Below, in pieces: positions 55,883-62,848 of a stretch of 64,000 nt of DNA. The notes under the pieces were generated by a model. That model searched no databases. It had not been told where the DNA came from and saw only the letters and a list, made by a program, of their open reading frames with translations. This DNA comes from Actinomadura hibisca NBRC 15177. Lineage in GTDB: Bacteria; Actinomycetota; Actinomycetes; Streptosporangiales; Streptosporangiaceae. Position 1 is the stretch's first letter. Each line of letters opens with the position of its first letter. The translations under genes and the position numbers were made by a program. The stretch spans positions 1 through 64,000 of the forward strand of contig NZ_BCRO01000018.1 in NCBI RefSeq assembly GCF_001552635.1, read 5' to 3'.

Positions 55883-56053
55883 GGCCTGTCTCAAAGACCT
55901 CAGCCACCGCGCGAGTGACTAACTGGCCCGGCGGGGCAAAGCCGAAGGCGAGCCCCGCCGGGACAGATCGCGAAGCGATGTGGCACTCGCCAAGGCACGG
56001 TCAGGGGGCGAGCCGCCAGGCGAGTCCCCTGGGCCGGGACTTTGAAACACTGC
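55883..56053. mobile_element. 171-bp MITE-like element with CTAG target duplication
   Basis: Imperfect terminal inverted repeats, left GGCCTGTCTCAAAGACC (55883-55899) and right GCAGTGTTTCAAAGTCC (complement of 56037-56053), match at 12 of 17 positions and share TCAAAG. The element is flanked by direct CTAG copies (55879-55882, 56054-56057), fitting the YTAR target of IS5-family elements. There is no ORF. Inside are nested palindromes: GCGAGTG/CACTCGC (55911-55917, 55984-55990), a perfect 11-bp stem (55927-55937, 55952-55962) and ATCGC-GAA-GCGAT (55968-55980). It sits between convergent genes. Confidence 0.72.
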
Positions 56054-56905
56054 CTAGAAGAGCGCGGGCGGCTCGGCCGGGATCGGCTCGGGCAGCGGCT
56101 CGACGCCCGGCACCACGGCCCGCACCTCGTCGTGGAAGCGCCGCGCGAGCGGCAGGGCCTCGGCGTTGTCGGGCGTGTGGACGAACACCGTCGGCGTCCG
56201 GCCCTCCCGCAACCACCCGGCGACCGTGTCCACCCAGAACCGCCAGCCCTCCACGGTGCGGTCCACGTCGTCGCGGCCCAGGTAGCGGACGACGGGCCGG
56301 TCGGTGAGGGCGCGGGACCGGCGCGGCACCCGCGGCTTCTTCAGCCAGGCGTCCCGCTCGGCGTCGCTGGTCGGCGGCGTCCGGAACAGCGTGACGGTAT
56401 CGAACGGCACCCACTCGGCCCCGACGCCGCCCAAAACCTGCTCCAGCCGCGCGGCGGCGCGCGCGTCCTCGAAGAACGCCCGGTGCCGCACCTCGACGGC
56501 GTACCGGTACTCGCGCGGCAGCCGGTGCAGGAACGCCGCCAGCGCGCCCAGGTCCGCCGGCCCGAACGAGCCCGGCAGTTGCGCCCAGAGCGTGTCGGCG
56601 CGCGGCCCGAGCGGCTCGATGGCCGTCAGGAACGCGCCGAGCTCCTGGTCGGCTCCCGCCAGCCGCCGCTCGTGCGTGATCGTCTTGGGCAGTTTGAGCA
56701 GGAAGCGGAAGTCCGGGCCGGTCTGCTCGGCCCACGACTCCACCGTGGCGCGCGCCGGTGTGGCGTAGAAGGTGGTGTTGCCCTCCACCGCGTCGCACCA
56801 GGAGGCGTAGGCCCGCAACCGCTCCCGGGGCGGGAGCGGGTGGGGGAGGAACCGCCCCTGCCATGGCGCGTGCGTCCACATCGCACATCCCACATGAAGC
56901 CGCAT
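56054..56905 (-). CDS. DUF72 (YecE-like) protein
   Basis: 283 aa; ATG at 56905. TIM-barrel family of unknown function: RLHVGCAMWTHAPWQGRFLP, YASWCDAVEGNTTFYATP, FLLKLPKTITHERRL, YRYAVEVRHRAFFEDARA and DTVAGWLREGRTPTVFVHTPDNAEALPLAR. The stop codon TAG is part of the CTAG target duplication of the adjacent MITE-like element, but since the target itself contains TAG the reading frame is probably unchanged. Confidence 0.9.
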   Translation of the reverse strand: MRLHVGCAMWTHAPWQGRFLPHPLPPRERLRAYASWCDAVEGNTTFYATPARATVESWAEQTGPDFRFLLKLPKTITHERRLAGADQELGAFLTAIEPLGPRADTLWAQLPGSFGPADLGALAAFLHRLPREYRYAVEVRHRAFFEDARAAARLEQVLGGVGAEWVPFDTVTLFRTPPTSDAERDAWLKKPRVPRRSRALTDRPVVRYLGRDDVDRTVEGWRFWVDTVAGWLREGRTPTVFVHTPDNAEALPLARRFHDEVRAVVPGVEPLPEPIPAEPPALF

Positions 56906-56926
56906 GTCCCCGACGTTAGCGGAGGC

Positions 56927-57523
56927 TCAGACCAGGGCGTGCCCGTAGGCGTCCATGAGGGGGCCGAGGTCGGGCGCGCCGAAGCGGTCGATCATCGCGG
57001 TGAACCGCGCCGCCTTGTCGTCGCCGAAGCGCCGCACGTTGGCGGTGTAGGTGGGGGCGGACACGAAGGTCGGCGGCCGCGACTTGCTGTGGAACTTGTC
57101 GGCGTACATGACGAGCTCCTCCTCGCCGGTCTCCGCCAGGTAGTCGGTGGGCGGGAGCGGCAGGCCCTGCCGCTCGACGTCCTCGCGGGTCACGCCCACG
57201 CCGGTGTGGTGGGAGCAGAACCGGCAGATCCCCTCGGGCAGGCCCGCCTCGCGCAGCAGGTCGTGGCCCAGCACGCCGTGGCGAATGTACTGGCCGTGCT
57301 CGATCTCGCCGGACGGCCCGTACAACCGGTAGACGCCGATGTCGTGCAGCAGGGCACCGGCGCGGACGAGTTCCGCGTCGAGCCCGAGGTCACGGGCGGC
57401 CATGAGCTGTTCGGCCACCTCGCAGACGATCCGGCAGTGCGTGTGGACGAGGTCGAACGCCTCCTCCGTGGGCGCGTGCTTCTCGTGCAGGGCACGGATC
57501 TCTTCGTCGCTCGGAATCCGCAT
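56927..57523 (-). CDS. HD-domain protein (metal-dependent phosphohydrolase fold)
   Basis: 198 aa; the ATG at 57523 is 7 bp after a TAGAGT -10-like element (complement of 57531-57536), suggesting a leaderless start; a GTG at 57541 is an alternative. The HD motif is GALLHDIGVY, with upstream His in DLVHTHCRIVCEVAEQL and downstream FCSHHTGVGVT plus VMYADKFHSKS. It probably hydrolyses a phosphorylated nucleotide or related substrate; substrate unknown. Confidence 0.85.
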   Translation of the reverse strand: MRIPSDEEIRALHEKHAPTEEAFDLVHTHCRIVCEVAEQLMAARDLGLDAELVRAGALLHDIGVYRLYGPSGEIEHGQYIRHGVLGHDLLREAGLPEGICRFCSHHTGVGVTREDVERQGLPLPPTDYLAETGEEELVMYADKFHSKSRPPTFVSAPTYTANVRRFGDDKAARFTAMIDRFGAPDLGPLMDAYGHALV

Positions 57524-57565
57524 GGACCAGACTCTACCCACCCAAGATCGCAGAGTGCGGGGCCG

Positions 57566-58447
57566 TCACAGGACGGGCAGGCCGAGGGCGTGGTCGAGCT
57601 GCCAGGCCAGCGCGGCGAGCGCCGCGGCGGCGAGGCCCGCCCCGGTCAGCGACAGCGGGCCGCTGATGGTGTTCTTGCCGGGCGCGGCGGTCAGCAGGGC
57701 CTCCACCCGCTGGACGACGCCCGAGCCGGTGAAGGCGGGCAGGATCGTCGGCCCCGGGCCCGCCGCCGACTGCCGCAGCGCGACGTGGGCGATGGTGCGG
57801 GCGACCAGGGCGCGGTCGCCGACGGCCTCGGCGGCGTCCTCGTCGGCCCAGCGCTCCAGGGTGAAGCGCAGCCGGGCGTTCAGCGGCCGCAGCGGCGGGA
57901 CGATCCCGGCGGCCAGCGCGCCCAGCGCGAGGTAGCGGTGGTGACGGTGCCGCAGGTGCGACGCCTCGTGCTGGAACACCACCCCGAGCTGCCGCCGGTC
58001 CAGGGCGTCCAGCAGGCCGCGCGAGACGATGACGCCGCCGCGCCGCCCCGGCACCGCGACCACCAGCGGCGCGGCGGAGTCGACGACGCCGCGCGCTGCG
58101 CGCTGCGCGCCGCGCACCTCGCCCGTCCAGCGCACCGACAGCCGCCCGGCGGTGGCGGCGGCGAGCCCGGCCAGGACCAGCGCGGGGACGCCGAGGCCCG
58201 CGTGCACCGGCTGGTCGTCGCCGAACAGCGCCCACTCGGGCAGCCGGTCGGCCGCCGCCGGGAACAGCGTGGCCGCGTAGTTGAGGCCGATGAACACCAG
58301 CGTGCCGAGCACGCTGGCGACGGCGGCCGCGGCGGCGGTCGCCAGCAGCCGCGCCGACCAGGCCGGGTGCAGCGGCAGCGGCGTCGCGCCGAGGAGCAGG
58401 CCGAGGGTGAGGGCCAGGGCGGCGGGCAGGAACGTCAGCCAGATCAC
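57566..58447 (-). CDS. M56-family membrane metallopeptidase (BlaR1-like)
   Basis: 293 aa; GTG start overlapping the BlaI-type gene by 4 bp. About four membrane helices surround a zinc-protease site HEASH in GVVFQHEASHLRHRHHRY, with ERWADEDAAEAVGDR downstream. No extracellular penicillin-binding sensor domain is present. The pair resembles the BlaI-BlaR1 two-gene units common in actinobacteria, where the peptidase presumably inactivates the repressor. Confidence 0.88.
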   Translation of the reverse strand: MIWLTFLPAALALTLGLLLGATPLPLHPAWSARLLATAAAAAVASVLGTLVFIGLNYAATLFPAAADRLPEWALFGDDQPVHAGLGVPALVLAGLAAATAGRLSVRWTGEVRGAQRAARGVVDSAAPLVVAVPGRRGGVIVSRGLLDALDRRQLGVVFQHEASHLRHRHHRYLALGALAAGIVPPLRPLNARLRFTLERWADEDAAEAVGDRALVARTIAHVALRQSAAGPGPTILPAFTGSGVVQRVEALLTAAPGKNTISGPLSLTGAGLAAAALAALAWQLDHALGLPVL

Positions 58448-58818
58448 GGGTGGTCCTCGGGAGACGGGCGGGACTCCTCCAGCAGCGCGCGCAGCGCCTC
58501 CTCCTCGTCGGGGGAGAGGTTGCGCACGAACCGGCTCAGCACGCCGGAGGGGTCGCTGGCGTGCCGCAGGTGGTCGTGCATCCGGTCGGCGACCAGGCCC
58601 GACTCGTCCACTGCCAGCCGGTACAGGTAGTGGCGGCCCGCGCGGACCCGGGTGACCAGGTGCTTGGCGTGCAGCCGGAACAGGATGGTGTTGACGGTGG
58701 TGTGGGCGGGCTCGCCGGGGATGCGGGCGCGCAGGTCGGCGGTGCTGGCGGGGCCGTCGGCCGCCGCCAGCGCGGCCAGCACCTCGGCTTCGAGCTGCCC
58801 CAGGGGTCGTCGCGGCAC
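58444..58818 (-). CDS. BlaI/MecI/CopY-family transcriptional repressor
   Basis: 124 aa; GTG at 58818 chosen because GGAGGT (complement of 58827-58832) lies 8 bp upstream and the length then matches the family; an in-frame ATG at 58845 is less well placed. Winged HTH: LGQLEAEVLAALAAADGPAS, TTVNTILFRLHAKHLVTRVR, AGRHYLYRLAVDE. The C-terminal dimerisation helices contain PDEEEALRALLEE. Forms an operon with the M56 peptidase. Confidence 0.88.
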   Translation of the reverse strand: MPRRPLGQLEAEVLAALAAADGPASTADLRARIPGEPAHTTVNTILFRLHAKHLVTRVRAGRHYLYRLAVDESGLVADRMHDHLRHASDPSGVLSRFVRNLSPDEEEALRALLEESRPSPEDHP

Positions 58819-58880
58819 GGGCGCCCACCTCCAAGATCTGTCCATATGCGCCGATCGTCCAGCGCAGCGTAGTGCCACGC

Positions 58881-59918
58881 TCAGCCGGTCGGGACCTGCC
58901 CGGGACCCGCCGCCGGGCCCGCCGAGGGGAACAGCCGCCGCAACATGTCGCTGACGGTGACCACGCCCAGCACGGCGTCGCCCTCGGTGACCAGGACGAG
59001 CTGGGTGCCGATCTCGCGCATCCGGGTCAGCGCCGCGTAGACCGGCGTCTCGGCCGGGACGAGGTGGACCGGCCGCGTCAGGTCGGCGATGCCGAAGGTC
59101 TCCGGCTCGGTCAGGGTGTCGCGCACGTGGACCATCCGCCAGTCGGCGCCCGGCCCGGTCACCAGGATGCGCAGGTGCCCGGAGGCGGTGCTCGCGGCCT
59201 GGACGTCGGCCACGGTGGCGTCCGGCGCGACCGCGACCGGCTCGGCGTCCGGGCGGACCAGGTCGCCGATCCGGAGCGTCTGGAGGTCCAGCGCCTCCGA
59301 CAGCTGCGCGGAGTACCCCGCGTCCAGCGCGCCGACGTTGGCCGAGTGCTCGACCAGGTGCCGCAGCGTGTCGGGGTCCTGGCCGGACTCCACCTGGCCG
59401 GTGCTCTCGACGCCGACCGCGCGCAGGCACCGGTCGGCGGCCCGGTTGAGCAGGCGCAGCAGCGGCCGCGTCAGCCACAGGAAGCCGCGCATGGGCAGCG
59501 CCAGCAGCGTCGCCGACCGCTCGGGGTGGGCGATCGCCCACGACTTGGGCGCCATCTCCCCGATGACCAGGTGCAGGAACGTCACGATGACCAGCGCCAG
59601 CACGAACCCGGCGGCGTCGGCCAGCCACGCGGGCGCGCCCCAGGACGCGAGCGCGGGGGTGAGCCAGTGGTGCACGGCCGGCTTGGTGATCGCGCCCAGC
59701 GCCAGCGTGCAGATCGTGATGCCGAGCTGCGCCCCGGCCAGCAGCAGCGTCAGCTCCGAGGCGCTGCGCAGCGCCGCCCGCGCCGAGCGGCTGGCCGGCG
59801 CGGCGTCCTCCAGCCGGTGCCGCTTGGCGGCGATCAGCGCGAACTCGACCGCGACGAAGAACGCGCTCGCCGCGATGATCACGACGGTGACGGCCAGGAC
59901 CGCCCAGGGGTTGCTCAT
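58881..59918 (-). CDS. CNNM/HlyC-type CBS-domain membrane transporter, short paralogue (pair 2)
   Basis: 345 aa; ATG overlapping the long partner's stop. Same architecture as the protein at 33392: CNNM domain (FFVAVEFALIAAKRHRLED, LAGAQLGITICTLALG, VIGEMAPKSWAIAHPERSAT), then two CBS motifs (YAALTRMREIGTQLVLVTEG) and no CorC_HlyC domain. The stop ends about 62 bp from the BlaI-type start. Confidence 0.88.
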   Translation of the reverse strand: MSNPWAVLAVTVVIIAASAFFVAVEFALIAAKRHRLEDAAPASRSARAALRSASELTLLLAGAQLGITICTLALGAITKPAVHHWLTPALASWGAPAWLADAAGFVLALVIVTFLHLVIGEMAPKSWAIAHPERSATLLALPMRGFLWLTRPLLRLLNRAADRCLRAVGVESTGQVESGQDPDTLRHLVEHSANVGALDAGYSAQLSEALDLQTLRIGDLVRPDAEPVAVAPDATVADVQAASTASGHLRILVTGPGADWRMVHVRDTLTEPETFGIADLTRPVHLVPAETPVYAALTRMREIGTQLVLVTEGDAVLGVVTVSDMLRRLFPSAGPAAGPGQVPTG

Positions 59919-61279
59919 CGCTGCTCCTCCCCGGAGCCGTCGGCGACGATCCGGAGCCGGACCGAGGCGGGCACGTGGTCCTCCACGTCCAGCACCGTCA
60001 TCCGCGCCCTCCGGACCGGCGGGTCGTCACCGTGGGCGAGGTCGGCGGGATCGGCGGGCAGTTCGACCTCCACCTCGGCGCCCTTCTCCGGCAGCGCGCC
60101 GCAGGCGGCGATCACCAGCCCGGCCAGGGTCTCGTAGTCCCCGGCGGGCAGCCGGTGGTCGATGGTGCGCTCCACCTCGTCCAGCGGCAGGCCGCCGGGG
60201 ATGATCCAGCCCTCCCCGGCGGCGGTGGCGGCGGGCCCGGCGGCCTCGTCGTGCTCGTCGGTGATCTCGCCGACCAGCTCCTCGGCCAGGTCCTCCAGCG
60301 TCACCACCCCGGCGAAGCCGCCGAACTCGTCGATGACGCAGGCGAGCTGGACGCGGTCGGCGGCCAGCCGCTCCAGCGCGGTGGGCAGCGCCATCAGCGT
60401 CGGCACCAGCACCGGCGGGCGCATGATCTCCGTCACCGGCCGGTCGCGGCCGGCGGCGGCCAGCACGTCGGCCAGGCGCACGACCCCGGCGACGCGCCCG
60501 GCGGCGTCCAGGACGGGGTAGCGCGAGTGGCCTGCGCTCATCGCCTGCCGCACCTCGGCGATCGTGGCGGTGTCGGGCACGGTGTCCACCCGGGCCCGGG
60601 GGATCATGGCGTGCTCCACGTCGCGGCTCGGGAAGTCCAGGATGCGGTCCAGCAACATCGACAGGTCCGGCGGCAGGTCGCCGCTGCGCCGCGAGTCGGC
60701 CACGATGTGCGCCAGGTCGCGCTCGGTGGCGGCGTGCTCCACGTCGTGCACCGGCTCGATGCGCAGCAGCCGCAGCAGCAGGTTGGACGACATGTCGAAC
60801 ACCTTGACCAGCGGGCCGAACACCTTCAGGTACAGCAGCGTGGACCGCGCCAGGCGGCGCGCCACCGGCTCGGGCCGCGCGATCGCCAGGTTCTTGGGGA
60901 ACAGCTCGCCGAACACCATCTGCACCAGCGTGGACAGCGCCAGCGCCAGCACCGTCCCGGCGGCGACCCCGGCGGCCTCCGACAACCCGGCGCCGTCGAG
61001 CGCGTGGCCGAGGGCGCGGCCGATCAGCGGCTCGGCGACGTAGCCGACCAGCAGCCCGGTCACGGTGATGCCGAGCTGGGCGCCCGACAACATGAACGAG
61101 GTGCGCCGCGTCACCGACAGCGCGAGCCCGGCGGCCCGGTCGCCGGACGCGGCGCGCGCGTTCAGCCGCGACCGGTCCACGGCCATGTAGGCGAACTCCT
61201 GGGCGACGAAGTAGCCGGTCAACGCGGTGATCAGCAGCACCACCACGACGCCGAGCAGCAGCGACAGGACGATGCTCAA
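59915..61279 (-). CDS. CNNM/HlyC-type CBS-domain membrane transporter, long paralogue (pair 2)
   Basis: 454 aa; ATG at 61279. CNNM domain with TGYFVAQEFAYMAVDRSRL and FMLSGAQLGITVTGLLVG, CBS pair (GFAGVVTLEDLAEELVGEI) and C-terminal CorC_HlyC domain (LPAGDYETLAGLVIAACG). Close paralogue of the protein at 34429, with the same overlapping partner. A TAATAT hexamer (complement of 61330-61335) about 50 bp upstream is a good -10 candidate. Confidence 0.88.
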   Translation of the reverse strand: MSIVLSLLLGVVVVLLITALTGYFVAQEFAYMAVDRSRLNARAASGDRAAGLALSVTRRTSFMLSGAQLGITVTGLLVGYVAEPLIGRALGHALDGAGLSEAAGVAAGTVLALALSTLVQMVFGELFPKNLAIARPEPVARRLARSTLLYLKVFGPLVKVFDMSSNLLLRLLRIEPVHDVEHAATERDLAHIVADSRRSGDLPPDLSMLLDRILDFPSRDVEHAMIPRARVDTVPDTATIAEVRQAMSAGHSRYPVLDAAGRVAGVVRLADVLAAAGRDRPVTEIMRPPVLVPTLMALPTALERLAADRVQLACVIDEFGGFAGVVTLEDLAEELVGEITDEHDEAAGPAATAAGEGWIIPGGLPLDEVERTIDHRLPAGDYETLAGLVIAACGALPEKGAEVEVELPADPADLAHGDDPPVRRARMTVLDVEDHVPASVRLRIVADGSGEEQR

Positions 61280-61383
61280 CGGTGGCCCGCCTCGGGCCGG
61301 GCGGAGCGGCGACGATGGTCCATGGCCACATATTACGGTTGTAGTACTTGCCCGCGCCCCGGTGCCCCCGGCACAACCGCCCC

Positions 61384-61620
61384 TCAGATGACGCCGCGCC
61401 CCGCCGGCTCGGCGGTCAGCACCGGTCCGTCGGCGGTCGGGTAGACGTTGCTGGGCGCGACGTTGGGCAGCACCGACCCGGTGCGCTCACGCTGGTAACC
61501 GGCGATCTCCCATTCGGGCAGCAGCGACTCCAGCATGGCGAGCACCGCCTCGTACAGCGCCGAGACCACGACCTGCCCGCGCCCGGTGCGGCGGCGCGCG
61601 TGCAGCGCCACCAGCGTGCC
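61384..61620 (-). pseudogene. Internal fragment of a CaiB/BaiF CoA-transferase
   Basis: About 75 codons read VALHARRRTGRGQVVVSALY, EAVLAMLESLLPEWEIAGYQ and RERTGSVLPNVAPSNVYPTA, which is a typical middle segment of a CaiB/BaiF-family CoA-transferase (full length about 400 aa). The N-terminal half and the rest of the C-terminal half are absent. It runs into the 3' end of the S4 gene, with no start signal of its own. It is a gene remnant, not a functional protein. Confidence 0.78.
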
Positions 61621-61624
61621 GAAC

Positions 61625-62026
61625 CTAGTCTTCGGCCGGTTCCGCGCCTGGGTACAGGTGCGCGCGCAGGCGGTCGAGTTCGCGCCGGTCGCGCTTGGTC
61701 GGCCGTCCCGCGCCCCGGTCGCGGCGGCCGATCGGGATCAACATCTCGCGCGGCGGCGGGGGCGGGCTGTTGTCGGTCAGGCACTCCTGCGCGACGGGCG
61801 CGCCGACCCGCTTGCGCACGATGCGCCGCACCACGACGATCCGCTCGCGCCCCTCGTGGCGCAGCCGCACCTCGTCGCCGATCTTGACGGCCGTGGCGGG
61901 CTTGGCGCGTTCGTCGTTGATCCGGACGTGCCCGGCCCGGCACGCGGCGGTCGCCTGCGAGCGGGTCTTCAGCAGCCGCACCGACCAGATCCAGAGATCC
62001 ACCCGCACCGAACCCTCGTCTGCCAT
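61625..62026 (-). CDS. S4-domain RNA-binding protein (Hsp15-like)
   Basis: 133 aa; ATG at 62026. The S4 RNA-binding fold is at residues ~8-55 (VRVDLWIWSVRLLKTRSQATAACRAGHVRIND ... KIGDEVRLRHEGRERIVVV in pieces). The C-terminus is rich in Pro and Arg. By homology with Hsp15/HslR it may bind stalled 50S ribosomal subunits carrying nascent chains. Divergent context gives no further clue; the upstream TetR gene is on the same strand 10 bp away. Confidence 0.85.
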   Translation of the reverse strand: MADEGSVRVDLWIWSVRLLKTRSQATAACRAGHVRINDERAKPATAVKIGDEVRLRHEGRERIVVVRRIVRKRVGAPVAQECLTDNSPPPPPREMLIPIGRRDRGAGRPTKRDRRELDRLRAHLYPGAEPAED

Positions 62027-62035
62027 GCGAAAAGC

Positions 62036-62758
62036 CTATGCGACGGCGGACCCGGTGGACCCGTGCGGCAGCCGTGCCGCGACGGCGTCCAGGAACAGTT
62101 CCAGCGCGAACGGGTAGGCGCTGCGCTGCATGTCGGCGGCCAGCAGGTGGGCGGTCGCGTTGATGTTGGGGTGGGTGTCGGCGGGCAGGCGGGCGTAGCG
62201 GGCGTGCCAGATCCGCTCCTCGTTCTCGCGCGCGGGCGCGGGGAGGGCGCTCGCGGCCGCGTCCAGCGCCGCCAGGCCCAGCGCCTGGTCCACGAAGGCG
62301 TGGTAGATCGCCACGGCCTCCGCGTCGGGGAAGCCCGCCGAGCGCAGCACGCCCAGGATCGCCTCGACCGCCCGCGTCTCGTTGTCGCGGCCGGTGGTGC
62401 GGTGCGCCGCCAGCACCGCCGCCTGCGGGTGCGCCCGGTAGGAGGCGCACAGCCGCAGCCCGATCTCGCGCAGGTCGGCCCGCCAGTCGCCGGTCGGCTC
62501 CCAGCCGTTCTGGGCACGGCCGATCAGTTCGTCGGCGACCGCCAGCAGCAGGTCGTCGGCGTTGCGGAAGTAGCGGTAGAGCGAGCTGGGGTCGGCCCCC
62601 AGCGCCGCGCCCAGCCGCCGCACCGTCAGCGCCTCCGCGCCGTGCTGGGCGACCAGCCGCAGCGCCGTCTCCACGATGACCCGCTCCGACAGCACGGTGC
62701 CCTGCTTGGTCGGCCGCCTGCGCCGCCGCCGCTCCTCGGGGACCACACGCTCGTTCAT
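62036..62758 (-). CDS. TetR/AcrR-family regulator
   Basis: 240 aa; ATG at 62758. After an Arg-rich tail (EERRRRRRPTKQGTVLSERV) comes the HTH ALTVRRLGAALGADPSSLYRYF and a TetR_C-type ligand domain of ~150 residues. It is divergent from the YtcJ-like amidohydrolase across about 90 bp; control of that gene is likely but unproven. Confidence 0.87.
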   Translation of the reverse strand: MNERVVPEERRRRRRPTKQGTVLSERVIVETALRLVAQHGAEALTVRRLGAALGADPSSLYRYFRNADDLLLAVADELIGRAQNGWEPTGDWRADLREIGLRLCASYRAHPQAAVLAAHRTTGRDNETRAVEAILGVLRSAGFPDAEAVAIYHAFVDQALGLAALDAAASALPAPARENEERIWHARYARLPADTHPNINATAHLLAADMQRSAYPFALELFLDAVAARLPHGSTGSAVA

Positions 62759-62848
62759 GCGCCCACCTTATGACAACACCATTGACGTTTAATCGGCGCC
62801 GGGTTTTCATGGCGTGCCACCGCAGGCCGACCGACGACGGGAGCCCCC

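Noticed and set aside
58866-58881. AGCGT-N6-ACGCT palindrome upstream of the BlaI-type gene
   Set aside because: It overlaps the stop of the CNNM gene and only partly resembles BlaI-type GTAGT half-sites; too weak to call an operator.
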